In this document: piece after piece, positions 16,362 to 25,407 of the stretch
Numbering within the stretch: the stretch's first letter is position 1
How the letters are laid out: every line of letters starts with the position of its first letter
Assembly (NCBI GenBank): GCA_937922785.1
Contig: CALAJQ010000018.1
Coordinates: forward strand, 124,001-188,000
DNA length: 64,000 nucleotides
From: an uncultured Acidimicrobiales bacterium
GTDB lineage: Bacteria > Actinomycetota > Acidimicrobiia > Acidimicrobiales > SZUA-35
Reading direction: 5' to 3'
Made by a program: the position numbers and the translations under genes
The notes under the pieces: generated by a model
The model's database searches: none
Seen by the model: only the letters and a program-made list of their open reading frames with translations
Told to the model about the DNA's origin: nothing

Positions 16362-17516
16362 ATGGCGAAGACAACAGACAACAGGCCTCTGCAAGCACTG
16401 GACTTCGTAGTCCCAACCGAAGATGAACTAGTCGCCGAACTGAAAACCATCCGCAGAGAAGGGATCGCAAGGATCAGCCAGATCCGGACGCCGTCCCTGG
16501 AGACGGCTGTCCGCTGCGCAGGTCACGCCGACGCCGTTGAACCGGTGAGTGCTTACATGATTGAGGGTCTGATTAGAGAGGCGGTAGTTGAGGTTGACGG
16601 GCCTGATCAAGACATCGTCGGCGTTGTCCTCGGACTGGCCCCAGGTCGCCGCGGCGACAAGCCATCAGACCTGCGCCGCTCAGCTGCTGAAATCGTCGGC
16701 ACCGGAGTCGAGCACTTCCGTAAATCCAAAGAACCAGACCTGCTGATCCGGGTAGTCCAACAAATTCTCTCAATCATCCACGCCTACCGGATGCGCCTGG
16801 CCCGACTGAAGATGGACAAAAGAACACCAGTGGGATCACGGCTAGCGGTTGAGTGGCTCAAGAGGTTCGAGGCCTACTACCGAATCTGGTCACCCATCTC
16901 GGGTCTAGGCAACGACCTGACAGCCGCCCGGCTAACGATGCTCAAGGAATACACCGAGGAGGAGTTGTACGTCGAGCCAGATGGAATCCATGATCTTCCA
17001 GACGGGCAAAACTGGGATGCAGACAACTACGTTCGCTGGGCTTGGAGTCACTACTGCCGGATGCTCCACTACGAGCGCCTATTCGATATTGAGTTCGGCG
17101 GGCTTTGGTTGCTCCCGGATGCGCAGGCCGAAACCAACCTGGCTGACGCAATCCATCAGCTGAGACTTCACGTTCCACAAGACGAGCAATCTGACTCCCT
17201 TGTTAGATCCACAATGGCCGAGATCCCGGGCCAAGAAATTCACCAATTCCTCAAACACGTACCCCCCGACGATTACCTCATGGGTATTCATGAGGACTGG
17301 CAAGACTTCGCCCGGTCGTGCGAGTGCACATGGGACTCGGAAAAGAAGATTGGTAGGTCCCACTTCCCGATAGCTCCCAACTATCCAGGAATTGACGCCG
17401 GCTGCCCCGTCCACAAACTTCTAAGCCTCTGCAACGACTACCTACTGATCGTCGATGACGCCTGGGACGAGATAGCGGATTGGTACGATGAAGCACCGTT
17501 TCCTCAACGCGCCTAG
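16362..17516 (+). CDS. Uncharacterised 384-aa protein
   Basis: I do not recognise this protein. It is soluble and mostly alpha-helical. It has a long central region with many conserved-looking Trp/Tyr residues (EAYYRIWSPISGLGNDLTAARL; VRWAWSHYCRMLHYERLF). The C-terminal Cys/His cluster (CECTW..., then AGCPVHKLLSLC) could bind zinc. It lies downstream of a short AT-rich stretch with no clear ribosome-binding site, so it may be near-leaderless. It separates the mobile-element core from the cargo genes and could belong to either. Confidence 0.7.
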   Translation: MAKTTDNRPLQALDFVVPTEDELVAELKTIRREGIARISQIRTPSLETAVRCAGHADAVEPVSAYMIEGLIREAVVEVDGPDQDIVGVVLGLAPGRRGDKPSDLRRSAAEIVGTGVEHFRKSKEPDLLIRVVQQILSIIHAYRMRLARLKMDKRTPVGSRLAVEWLKRFEAYYRIWSPISGLGNDLTAARLTMLKEYTEEELYVEPDGIHDLPDGQNWDADNYVRWAWSHYCRMLHYERLFDIEFGGLWLLPDAQAETNLADAIHQLRLHVPQDEQSDSLVRSTMAEIPGQEIHQFLKHVPPDDYLMGIHEDWQDFARSCECTWDSEKKIGRSHFPIAPNYPGIDAGCPVHKLLSLCNDYLLIVDDAWDEIADWYDEAPFPQRA

Positions 17517-17814
17517 ATGGGTATTGGCATCTTGCGAGTGCATAGATGACATTCCGCTAACTTGGCCCGAGTCGCCTGAAGAAGTCGCGCTTTGACCGCG
17601 CAATCTGTCGATATCCTGAGGTCGATCAATTGATCAATTTGAGCTTGTGCAGACGGCCTGGGCTTTAGATTTTTCGTTAGGGTCCACGAGCGGTCAAGTT
17701 ACAACTTGTTTAATGGTGATTGTAGATCGAGCTCTGGCCCGATAAGGTCCCGAGGTCGGCAGCGCTTAGTATCGTCACCGAATGTCCGACAGTAAACGTA
17801 GCCAATGGGGAAAC

Positions 17815-17862
17815 CACCCAAAGTAGTTAGTTCTTCACTTTGGGTGACTAAGCTGGTATAAT
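17815..17862 (+). promoter_or_regulatory. Strong promoter with inverted repeat over the -35 region
   Basis: TTCACT (17834-17839) and a perfect TATAAT (17857-17862) are separated by 17 nt. A perfect 10-bp inverted repeat, CACCCAAAGT (17815-17824) and ACTTTGGGTG (17837-17846), overlaps the -35 element and looks like an operator. AGAGAGG follows just before the ATG at 17883. The rest of the gap, 17517-17814, shows no supported gene. Confidence 0.7.
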
Positions 17863-17882
17863 GCCTGCTGAGAGAGGTAATA

Positions 17883-18164
17883 ATGAGCAGTGAAGGTTTA
17901 GAAAATAAGTCAGACCAGTCGAGACGAGAGTCCATGTTGGACGTCTCTCTAAAAGAGATGGTTGCTTCGATCTCCCACACTGCGGAACCTCCTGCTTCAG
18001 TCAAGAGCGCTGATCTAGATTTCATTCCAGGCACCACTCCTAGCGCTGAAAAGGCTAGAGCATGGAACAGATTGCTTGATAGACGATTCGAGGATGTTCT
18101 GAGCCTCAACGGGTTAGTGACTACTACTCAAAGTCATCGGCGTTCTAAACGCGCTCGGTACTAA
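17883..18164 (+). CDS. Small hypothetical protein preceding the protease-like gene
   Basis: This 93-residue hydrophilic, Ser/Glu/Arg-rich protein begins after AGAGAGGTAATA at the strong promoter described above. It ends with a basic tail (QSHRRSKRARY). It has no recognised domain, signal peptide or TM helix. The next gene, the predicted cysteine protease, starts 41 nt downstream on the same strand, so the two are probably co-transcribed. It might be a substrate, inhibitor or regulator of the protease; this is inference from position only. Confidence 0.6.
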   Translation: MSSEGLENKSDQSRRESMLDVSLKEMVASISHTAEPPASVKSADLDFIPGTTPSAEKARAWNRLLDRRFEDVLSLNGLVTTTQSHRRSKRARY

Positions 18165-18205
18165 CCGCACCCTGCTCATCGTTAATCTCATGGGGGTTAA
18201 GAGAC

Positions 18206-19978
18206 ATGCCTTTTGACGCGGCAGACAAGCCGTTCTATCACATCAAGGCCCAGACTGACTGGGAAGATGACCTGGTCGAATGTTATGACCTAACTGAGCA
18301 TGATGAGTGGACAAGGCTTCAGGATTACTATCTCGTCGGTACTCATGGGACTAGTATGGATCGGCAGCTTCCGTGGCGGCGGTGTCTAGCTGTCCTTCGG
18401 GTCAACGACGCCAAGACTGCAATCGTTGAGAAGCGATACGTGGACCGTGACTTTCGGAGTGAATACTCGGCGCTATATTCCCAGATCCTAGCTCCGGTCG
18501 CAGATACGACCCATCGAATTCACTTCTTTCGAAGTGCGCACAAAGGATTTGATCTGCAGGCAGCGATCCTTGAGAGGTCGGTTCACGAACAACTGAGCGA
18601 CAACTACTTGGGCTACATAATCTGCAGGCCATCACCGTTAGAAATAGTCGGACGAACTCTGATTCTGCCACCTCCTCGGCTCTCAGTAAGAACTCCGGTC
18701 CGAGAAGAGGTCAATTTTTTCGGTATCAGCCTTGTCGCCGAAGGCGTGCCCTTCATGCAACAGGACTCTCGCCTGGGCGTGTGCGCGCACGTGGCGGCAT
18801 GGATACTGCTCTATAGCGCATATCGCTGTGGTGATACCGGGAAGTTGACTATTGCTGACGTAGTCAGAATGAGCACGGGCGTACTTGATGGCCGGTTAGG
18901 GCTCCAAGACGACGACGTCATCCGAACATTGCAGACGGCTGGCCTAAGACCACAGATGTATCAAAGGGAAGATGACCTACCTCAACAGCGAGGCTATCCA
19001 TGGTCGCCGCCCCCTTCGGTTGAGGCCAGCCAGGAACGGATTAACGCCGACTTCAAGAAGAGATTCGCTGAGAACATAATCCCGTGTCTTAATTCTGGAA
19101 TCCCTGCCTATGTCGCAGCCGCTTACCATGCTTTCGTGGTGTGCGGTTACACGGCCCGTTCTCATGACCACTCACTTGTTGGGAACGTCGTATACACCGT
19201 CCACGATGACCAGGTTGGTCCGTACATTCAAGTCAAATCGCCAGTTGAAGACTACCGCTTTGACCGGCTAGCCCAAATTCCTGCGCTGAGCCTCACCAAG
19301 CAAGATTGCGTAGACGCGCTCTCCCCTGATCTTTCTGCAGAGGTGGATCGTAAAACCAGAAGATATGCAGAGCGGTATCCAGAGGTAGAAGATGTAGACG
19401 ATACCCGGCTAAAGTCGGATCTAAGAGACTGGGAAACGGTGATTCTGCCTTTGCCAAAGAACGTCCATCTAAGTTTCGATGCCGCAGAGCGATATGCACT
19501 GGCTCGATTTGATGAGTTCGTCGGCAAGCTCGAACTTGCCAAGTTGGCCGACTTAGAAATTGCTCCAGGCGTAATGATTAACCTCAGTCTGGAGCTGGGC
19601 AAGGAAACTCTTTCCGTGAGGACGTATGTTGCTGATTCGAAGTGGTACAAGCAGTCTCTGTCAATAAGGGGCATCCACGCTGCCGTCGCAGTTGAATATC
19701 GTAGGGCGCGCCTGGCTGCCAACGTTCACGTCGTCGAGCTGTTGTACAGGCCGTCAGGTATCGCTCAGACATCAGTCGTCATTGGCGAGGTTGTGCTGGA
19801 CTCTACTTCCGGTGACAAGCATCCGTGGGAGCACTGCTTCAGGCTGGGACACCGGCTCGCAGTTACCAATAGCAATGGTACGCGCCGAACCGGATCGTTC
19901 CCCTTCAGCCCAGCAGTAAGCGGATTCCCGGGTTCCCGGCATATGACCGGCAGGTCCACTTCTGGTCAGAGCCGCTAA
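18206..19978 (+). CDS. Predicted papain-like (C39-like) cysteine peptidase, 590 aa
   Basis: I do not recognise the family by name, but the central region has the layout of a papain-fold peptidase. Gln186 and Cys193 lie in QQDSRLGVCAHVAAW. His308 lies in YHAFVVCGY, and Asp334 follows in TVHDDQVGPYI. Spacing and local context (Cys at a helix start, His before a hydrophobic strand, Asp in a following strand) resemble C39-type enzymes. The first 170 and last 200 residues look globular and unassigned, with no signal peptide. It follows a 93-aa gene under a regulated-looking promoter. Its 3' end overlaps a convergent three-TM protein by 4 nt. Confidence 0.7.
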   Translation: MPFDAADKPFYHIKAQTDWEDDLVECYDLTEHDEWTRLQDYYLVGTHGTSMDRQLPWRRCLAVLRVNDAKTAIVEKRYVDRDFRSEYSALYSQILAPVADTTHRIHFFRSAHKGFDLQAAILERSVHEQLSDNYLGYIICRPSPLEIVGRTLILPPPRLSVRTPVREEVNFFGISLVAEGVPFMQQDSRLGVCAHVAAWILLYSAYRCGDTGKLTIADVVRMSTGVLDGRLGLQDDDVIRTLQTAGLRPQMYQREDDLPQQRGYPWSPPPSVEASQERINADFKKRFAENIIPCLNSGIPAYVAAAYHAFVVCGYTARSHDHSLVGNVVYTVHDDQVGPYIQVKSPVEDYRFDRLAQIPALSLTKQDCVDALSPDLSAEVDRKTRRYAERYPEVEDVDDTRLKSDLRDWETVILPLPKNVHLSFDAAERYALARFDEFVGKLELAKLADLEIAPGVMINLSLELGKETLSVRTYVADSKWYKQSLSIRGIHAAVAVEYRRARLAANVHVVELLYRPSGIAQTSVVIGEVVLDSTSGDKHPWEHCFRLGHRLAVTNSNGTRRTGSFPFSPAVSGFPGSRHMTGRSTSGQSR

Positions 19979-20451
19979 TTTACTAACTCCACTGCTGCCG
20001 CAGCGATAGCAGCCACCATTAGGACTTGTGACACCAAGGAAACAGATACCAACACGCTCCTTGTTTGATTTCCAGCGTCTACTATCGAGTATTGATGTGC
20101 AAGCGCGTAGCGATACTCGGCCTCAGTTACAGCTTGTTCTGAAGCGTCGTTAATCGCGGAAAAGGTCATTAGATCAGTCCCAGAGATTCTGTGAACTTTT
20201 GCTGGGAAAGATGCCACAGTTGCAGTCACTAACGAAACCAGTCCGAACAGGCTGGCCCAAATCAGAGCGCAGTTCGCAAGACCCGCCACAGGCGACTCAG
20301 TCTGGGATCGGGCGTACACCACAGCTGCAAAGACGAGTGATGCAGCAGATGCAAGCGTGCGCAGCAGCAACGAGCTGCGGGTAAGTAACGTTTTGCTGTC
20401 TTCGAGAGCTTGCTCTAACTGTTTCTCGACGTAGTGAGTTGACGGCTTCAT
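19975..20451 (-). CDS. Three-TM membrane protein, SLATT-like in outline
   Basis: This 158-residue protein has three hydrophobic helices (LASAASLVFAAVVYA; NCALIWASLFGLVSLVTATV; SVLVSVSLVSQVLMVAAIAAAAV). The helices are separated by a soluble helical loop of about 45 residues, and the N-terminus is charged and coiled. Two close TM helices followed by a cytoplasmic helix and a final TM resemble SLATT/DUF4231-type proteins, which act as membrane effectors in nucleotide-signalling defence systems. I cannot prove membership. It is convergent with the protease-like gene and directly follows the ORF at 20452-20751. Confidence 0.6.
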   Translation of the reverse strand: MKPSTHYVEKQLEQALEDSKTLLTRSSLLLRTLASAASLVFAAVVYARSQTESPVAGLANCALIWASLFGLVSLVTATVASFPAKVHRISGTDLMTFSAINDASEQAVTEAEYRYALAHQYSIVDAGNQTRSVLVSVSLVSQVLMVAAIAAAAVELVN

Positions 20452-20751
20452 TCATCCCCCCCTGCGGCGCTTCTTTTGGCGCTTAGCGAGGCGGTCTGGA
20501 GGGCTATCCTCATCCACTTCTTTCTTGGTTGCCAGAACTTGTGGTAGTTCATGCTTGTCAGATTCAGCTCTATCTAGAGGTTCATTTGCCAAAAGTACTC
20601 CTCCCCGGCAGACAAGGTTACATCGAGTCAGGGCGACTCGCTGGCTTGGCTGGGGACGCTCGCCATCGAGCCAGAAGAACTGTGCGAAGCAAACGTTCTC
20701 GAACTCTAAAGAAGGTGCCCCTGGTAAGACCGAACTCCCTCGATAGGTCAT
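20452..20751 (-). CDS. Possible 99-aa protein with basic C-terminus
   Basis: The frame starts at ATG 20751 with no good ribosome-binding site. It ends abutting the start of the three-TM protein. The C-terminal tail is very basic (RLAKRQKKRRRGG). The position makes a coupled pair plausible, but the absence of an SD sequence and of any family leaves this a weak call. Confidence 0.35.
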   Translation of the reverse strand: MTYRGSSVLPGAPSLEFENVCFAQFFWLDGERPQPSQRVALTRCNLVCRGGVLLANEPLDRAESDKHELPQVLATKKEVDEDSPPDRLAKRQKKRRRGG

Positions 20752-20798
20752 CCCGTCGAATCAAGTTCTTGGTGAAATCTGAGGTTGGTTCGGCACCG

Positions 20799-20945
20799 CT
20801 AATGATTCAACGACCGCCTGATTGCTTCAGCGATTCTGACGGCCTTCCCAAAATCGAATGTCGCCAGTTCAGCTTGAGCAGCCGCAACCTCGCTGGCTTC
20901 GCGTTCGATCCGAGCCTTTTGGGATACCTTGAGGGTTGTGGACAT
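20799..20945 (-). CDS. Small helical protein (48 aa)
   Basis: A short minus-strand frame starts at ATG 20945, preceded by GAGGA at a suitable distance. It encodes a clearly amphipathic helix (KARIEREASEVAAAQAEL... KAVRIAEAIRRSLNH). It lies 47 nt upstream of the 20751 ORF on the same strand. No family is recognised. The helical pattern and SD argue for translation over the overlapping plus-strand frame. Confidence 0.45.
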   Translation of the reverse strand: MSTTLKVSQKARIEREASEVAAAQAELATFDFGKAVRIAEAIRRSLNH

Positions 20946-21050
20946 CGGAGTTCCTCAGTCGGTGTGAATTGGCTCATGTCGAGCCCCGAATCTCGAAAGA
21001 GGTTGACTTGACCTTGCTGCTAGGCGAAGCTTGTCGGGTTACCCAGGCAG

Positions 21051-21085
21051 AGACCCCGGCTGGCGACCGGGGTCTTCTTGGTTCT
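21051..21085 (+). terminator. Intrinsic terminator-like hairpin
   Basis: A perfect 9-bp stem, AGACCCCGG (21051-21059) and CCGGGGTCT (21067-21075), has a 7-nt loop. It is followed by the T-rich TCTTGGTTCTTG on the + strand. No convincing + strand gene lies immediately upstream, so its client is unclear. Confidence 0.5.
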
Positions 21086-21346
21086 TGCGTGCAAGGGAAT
21101 GCAAGGTCCACCGCTGGTCCAGCCAATGACTGATAGCTCCGTGATTCAGTAGCGTACTTATGGCGCCTGGCGGGCACGATCAGCGTATTGCTTCAAGTCC
21201 TGGCCTTACTGACCCTTTATGTCGCAAGAAAGGAAGGTGAGCCCGAATGGGAGGCGACGGATAAGTAAGTCAGGGTCAGGTGATTCGTGTTGCGGCGCTA
21301 ACGACTAGCCGGGTGACCTGATCAGTACTGGCCCAGATGATGAGTT

Positions 21347-21378
21347 GAACGGGCCGCTTCGGTGGCCCGTTCTCTCTA
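21347..21378 (+). terminator. Intrinsic terminator-like hairpin ahead of 21418 gene
   Basis: A perfect 9-bp stem, GAACGGGCC (21347-21355) and GGCCCGTTC (21364-21372), has the loop GCTTCGGT, followed by TCTCTAT. It isolates the 21418 gene from upstream transcription. Confidence 0.5.
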
Positions 21379-21417
21379 TGTCCAAAAGGCCGGCAATGGT
21401 ACAATGGGATTCAGTAA

Positions 21418-22518
21418 ATGAACGATCTGCTATCCCGGTTGCGGCGCTTCAAGTTGATCCTGACCAGTCTCATTCTGACAGTCAGCGGGATTGCTCTTAT
21501 CGCATACCAACGCCGGTTAGACGGCCAAATCGACACTAATGGAGTAGTCCACTCGGTTCCTTGGAGCGAGCTCGGAGGCATCCTCTTCGGTGCAGGGCTA
21601 CTCAACATCTGGGTGGATAGTTTCTTCCGCCGGGAGCATGAAGCTATGAACGACCAGCGCATGCGCCAGATGTTTGCAGACCAGGCACCGCTGATGCGGG
21701 ACGCAGTCCTCCGTGCCTTCGCCGCTAACACCGAAGACCTTGCCCGAGTGGCGACACCTGAGACTCTTGACCAGGTGGTGACCAACAGCTTGGCCCTGCG
21801 ATTCGGGGATCGGCAGTTTGCGGAGGAGATATTTAGGGACATTCATGACCAGGCCATCGAGGCTCGGGAACGTTGGCACGACGCCAGCATCGACATCACC
21901 GTCTCGCCAATGGAGGGGAAGCATGCCGACGACTACTTCGCTGTCACGGTCCGCTGGGAATACACAACGATCCCTAGCTACGCTCAGCGGCAATTCGTTT
22001 GTCTCTCAGACCGCAGGCAGTACGCCGAGCTAACTCACGTCCAAAGTGAAACCTCGGCCTGGTTTCTGAAGCCGAATGACGCCTTTGATGCCAGTCAACG
22101 AGAAGCCTTTGAGCTACTCAAGTTCTCCGTGCACGGAGAAGAACGGAAGATTCGCCGTTCTTCCCGCAAGGGTTTTCAGTCTTATACAGCCGAGGTTGGT
22201 AGCGACGTAATAGATGCCGGTAAGCCTGTCGGCATTGCCTACACCTACCGAACAGTCACCAAGCGTTCTGGCCATCTTCTCTTCTTCGATATCGAGGCAC
22301 CGACTAGAGACTTGAAAGTCAGCTTCGACCACACCTCCGCTGACCTTGCTCACGTCAGTGTGATTGACATGGTGCCCTCAGTTCGTAGAACTCGAATTGA
22401 ACAGCCCGCCAAAGGCGCCAACGACAAGACGCTCCGCGCCGAGGTCGACGGATGGATCTTTCCAAGATCTGGGATCGCGTTTGTGTGGACAGTCCGCTTC
22501 AGCCGGAGTGAACACTAA
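21418..22518 (+). CDS. Membrane-anchored hypothetical protein (366 aa)
   Basis: Two N-terminal hydrophobic helices (residues about 9-29 and 47-66) anchor a large soluble C-terminal region of about 295 residues. That region opens with a helical stretch and continues as a beta-rich domain with many Arg/Glu/Phe. No family is recognised. The ATG at 21418 lies 12 nt after TACAAT (21400-21405), so the transcript would be nearly leaderless. It stands alone between two gaps, with the terminator-like hairpin at 21347-21372 ahead of it. Confidence 0.65.
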   Translation: MNDLLSRLRRFKLILTSLILTVSGIALIAYQRRLDGQIDTNGVVHSVPWSELGGILFGAGLLNIWVDSFFRREHEAMNDQRMRQMFADQAPLMRDAVLRAFAANTEDLARVATPETLDQVVTNSLALRFGDRQFAEEIFRDIHDQAIEARERWHDASIDITVSPMEGKHADDYFAVTVRWEYTTIPSYAQRQFVCLSDRRQYAELTHVQSETSAWFLKPNDAFDASQREAFELLKFSVHGEERKIRRSSRKGFQSYTAEVGSDVIDAGKPVGIAYTYRTVTKRSGHLLFFDIEAPTRDLKVSFDHTSADLAHVSVIDMVPSVRRTRIEQPAKGANDKTLRAEVDGWIFPRSGIAFVWTVRFSRSEH

Positions 22519-22996
22519 TGGCTGAACCAGAGTCAGAGCCAAACCTCTATAGATGCTAATCGAATATGTGGTGGTGCACTCGGATTAACTCAAATCTTGC
22601 GAATCAGCCACGTGCCTTGAGATCATTGTGGTTGTCCCATTACAGTTGACGGCTAGCGTTCGAACGGTCAACGCCACGATTTTCTTCTCAGGCTGAAGCT
22701 GGCTCCTTGTGGTGTTTCTGAGCAGGAGCGACAAATCAGTACTCTCGGAGCGCCGGGTTCATCGGCAGATTCATGCTTGATCGATGGAGCAGTCGGCAAT
22801 GCCGGTAGACAAGACGCCGACCGGAGTGGCTCGCATGCATGGGTGCTTTGTGATAGCCGAGTGGCCTTATTCAGCGGATATCGACCTATCCGCAAACACT
22901 CATCCGTCGCTTGATGCGACCGCGCTTGCCAAGATTGCTCTAACCATGGATTCGCACTGGCTGGTGAGAGTGGTTCAACGCGAAAGGCGAATTTGT
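22519..22996. other. Intergenic stretch, no supported gene
   Basis: About 480 bases with no convincing coding frame. A frame open from 22784 runs into the metallopeptidase, but it is longer than the signal-peptide-bearing protein needs. It contains an isolated TGTCCCAT (22633-22640), a single half of the element operator without its partner. Confidence 0.4.
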
Positions 22997-23025
22997 TTGC
23001 TGTTACCGATCGAATCAGCTAGATT
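22997..23025 (+). promoter_or_regulatory. Promoter giving a leaderless metallopeptidase mRNA
   Basis: TTGCTG (22997-23002) and TAGATT (23020-23025) are separated by 17 nt. The ATG at 23033 comes 7 nt after the -10, where transcription itself should begin. This fixes the start at 23033. Confidence 0.6.
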
Positions 23026-23032
23026 CCAAAAC

Positions 23033-24265
23033 ATGCGAACACAACCACATAGATTGAGGCGCCCTTCCGACATTCTTTTGGTAGCATTCCTTTTGGTAAT
23101 CTCCTCTACGAGTATGATTGCGAGCCCTGCCGGCGCCTTCGACCAGTACGCGGAATTCTGTGGAAACGACACGACACGCACTCCGACTTTCGAAGGACCT
23201 GAGTGGGGCTGGACTTGGGCACCAGCGGGCGGCCCTTCTGGGTTCACGTTAGCCGATCCCTTTTATTGGGGATGGCTGCAATGGGTGAATGAGGCCAGAG
23301 GATGGGATGGCCAGCTGATCTTTAATAATGGCGACGGTTTTGAGATGGATTACGTAAACTCCGCACAACTCAACGGCGCAGGCGCGGTGGCCGTCTGTAG
23401 CTGGTCCAACCCGTTGGCGTTGGTTGTAGGCGGACCCAAGATCGCCGTCAACGCTGCAAACACGGTCAACCACCTAACCCAATCACAGGCCAGCTTGCAA
23501 GGTTTTTCGGCGCATGAATGGGGCCACACCTTCGGACTAGGCCATTCAGGGGACGGAGATAGCTTCGGGGGAGGACCTCCTACCATGATGACCTGCAACA
23601 CCGCTCTCGCAAATCAACGGATCAATCTGTCTCAAGACGATCATGCCGCTGCGGCTTATCTTGATGAGCTAGAGGGCGGGTTCCACTCCGTGACCGCTAA
23701 CAGCTCGTTTGAGCAGGGCGCATATGCATGGGGCACGTCTGGCGCCAGTCTGAGCTTCATTAATGGAGGGGCAAACGGATCACCAAAAGCTGGTGTTATC
23801 TCCTCTGGCAACGGTAACGGCATGCTTCAAAATGTCACCAGAGTGACAAACCAAGGAGCCCCGTTCGGCAACAACAGTCTGAACAACGACACTCTGAACG
23901 TGAAGATTCATTACAAGGACAGCTCGCCGTCAAACTCGGGCTACGTCAGAGTGGAGGCCTGGGTTAGGCCGGTTATCTACGCCGATGGCACAGATCTAAA
24001 CTGCAACTTTTACGGCGACAACAAGAACGCCACGCAACACATTGGAAACTGGGTAGGAACAGCCCTGTTGTGTTATCCCAGCTCAACATGGGGACTGTGC
24101 ACGACCTCTACGCTTATCGCTCCTAACCCAGGCGGATACGGAGGATTGGATGATCCTGATGCGGCCGATGTGCTCAATCGAGTCTACAACCGAACAACAA
24201 GCTCATCGTCTGGGAGTGCAACAGCTGTCATTGTCGACCGTTTCCGAGCAAGGTGGAATTTCTAA
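23033..24265 (+). CDS. Secreted metzincin-like zinc metallopeptidase
   Basis: This 410-residue exported protein has a basic N-terminus and hydrophobic core, with a probable signal-peptidase site after SPAGA (residue 35). The zinc site is HEWGHTFGLGH (His161, Glu162, His165, His171), the extended HExxHxxGxxH motif of metzincins/matrixins. PTMMTC follows and supplies the Met-turn. The C-terminal half (NSSFEQGAYAW onward) looks like a beta-sandwich adhesion or carbohydrate-binding module. The start is placed at the leaderless ATG rather than at the frame opening 249 nt upstream. The stop overlaps the next start (TAATG). Confidence 0.85.
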   Translation: MRTQPHRLRRPSDILLVAFLLVISSTSMIASPAGAFDQYAEFCGNDTTRTPTFEGPEWGWTWAPAGGPSGFTLADPFYWGWLQWVNEARGWDGQLIFNNGDGFEMDYVNSAQLNGAGAVAVCSWSNPLALVVGGPKIAVNAANTVNHLTQSQASLQGFSAHEWGHTFGLGHSGDGDSFGGGPPTMMTCNTALANQRINLSQDDHAAAAYLDELEGGFHSVTANSSFEQGAYAWGTSGASLSFINGGANGSPKAGVISSGNGNGMLQNVTRVTNQGAPFGNNSLNNDTLNVKIHYKDSSPSNSGYVRVEAWVRPVIYADGTDLNCNFYGDNKNATQHIGNWVGTALLCYPSSTWGLCTTSTLIAPNPGGYGGLDDPDAADVLNRVYNRTTSSSSGSATAVIVDRFRARWNF

Positions 24266-25407
24266 TGTTGAACAACATCAAAGCGTCTAGGTCCCCGTCG
24301 GTTTCCGTCTTGACTGCATTCGTTGTGATAGTCGGCGTTGCAGTCATGTGGTTGCAAAGTGCGAGCAGCAGTCCGGCTATGCCCAATCAGAATGAACTCA
24401 TCCCTGGAGCTGACTACGATCCGCTTGTGTTCCTTGCTGGCGTTAACGATTCGTTCGCGTACGTTGAGGGAGTTGTGACATCGTTAGAGGGAGCCAAGAT
24501 GCTCATCGATGACGACGGACACACGCAGTTTGATTCGGAACAGGGCTTGCCTCAGGTTGTGGTTAGGGTCAAGACCGTTGTGGACACGGACCGTCAAGGG
24601 GACCACTTTTTAGAGGAATTCGAGTCACTCATCGCCACAGTGTCGCAGGGTAGCGACGTCTCAATGGTTCACTCGAACGGGTTCTTTGAGGTGGGTCGTG
24701 AATACGGATTCCTCGTAGGGTCAGTTGGTTCGAAAGCATACGGAGTCGTTTATGCCCACGACCTAGCCGCTGACAGACCAGCAGCAGGTTTCGCCGCCGC
24801 TCAGTCGGGTGAAGTGTATGATCGTCTAGTCGCCGACGCGAAAGGTGCGAAAGGTGATATGACCGATAAGGCGAGCACGCCTGGCGCATCCCTGTTGGTT
24901 CAGCTCGCAACCGATATCAATCGTCTCGAGGCTGGGATTCAACCTTCGGACGTCTACGAGGCAACGCTTGGTTTCGAGCCTGAGTCAGCCGAACCGCCCG
25001 TCTATGATGCGAATAGCGGACTGTACCCAGTCCACCCAGACGACGTGGCTCCGGGTGAAGAGCTCGCAAGCCTAGAGGTCATAATCCTCGACGTTGCACC
25101 AGGCACAGAAATCGATATTCAAGGGAAAGACCGAAGGCTCGGAACTTTCGTTGCAAACGAGCTCAACTACGCCATTCTGTCTGGTTTCGTCGAACCAAGC
25201 GACTCCTTAGAAATATTTGACCGGAAGAACCGCGGGTCGTTAGGGGCACTCGAATTGAGAAAAGTCAACGCCGACGCATCGAATGAAATCTACGTTGTCT
25301 TGTCTGCCAAAGACCCGAGCCAGTTTAGGGTCACTAGCGATCTCAAGACATTCAACATCTGGATCGAGGAATTGAAACCCGTCCTTGATGGCTCAGTTTC
25401 GGAGTGA
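24265..25407 (+). CDS. Exported hypothetical protein, metallopeptidase partner
   Basis: This 380-residue protein starts at ATG 24265, overlapping the peptidase stop by one base. It has an N-terminal hydrophobic export segment (VSVLTAFVVIVGVAVMWLQ). The mature region is acidic and beta-rich, with no recognised domain. Its stop overlaps the GTG of the following lipoprotein gene by 3 nt. Peptidase, this protein and the lipoprotein are thus one tightly coupled exported operon. It may be an inhibitor, chaperone or substrate of the peptidase; this is inference from the context. Confidence 0.7.
   Translation: MLNNIKASRSPSVSVLTAFVVIVGVAVMWLQSASSSPAMPNQNELIPGADYDPLVFLAGVNDSFAYVEGVVTSLEGAKMLIDDDGHTQFDSEQGLPQVVVRVKTVVDTDRQGDHFLEEFESLIATVSQGSDVSMVHSNGFFEVGREYGFLVGSVGSKAYGVVYAHDLAADRPAAGFAAAQSGEVYDRLVADAKGAKGDMTDKASTPGASLLVQLATDINRLEAGIQPSDVYEATLGFEPESAEPPVYDANSGLYPVHPDDVAPGEELASLEVIILDVAPGTEIDIQGKDRRLGTFVANELNYAILSGFVEPSDSLEIFDRKNRGSLGALELRKVNADASNEIYVVLSAKDPSQFRVTSDLKTFNIWIEELKPVLDGSVSE

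Larger units (their letters stand above)
20946..21417. other. Intergenic stretch with two hairpins
   Basis: No supported gene is seen. The stretch contains the hairpins at 21051-21075 and 21347-21372. A short TACAAT element (21400-21405) lies 12 nt ahead of the ATG at 21418. Confidence 0.4.

Noticed and set aside
20529..21011. + strand ORF of 160 aa ahead of a terminator-like hairpin
   Set aside because: Low-complexity product with no ribosome-binding site. The opposite strand carries a better small ORF with an SD.
22633..22640. TGTCCCAT half of the element operator
   Set aside because: Only one half-site occurs, without its ATGGGACA partner. An 8-mer by chance in 64 kb is expected.
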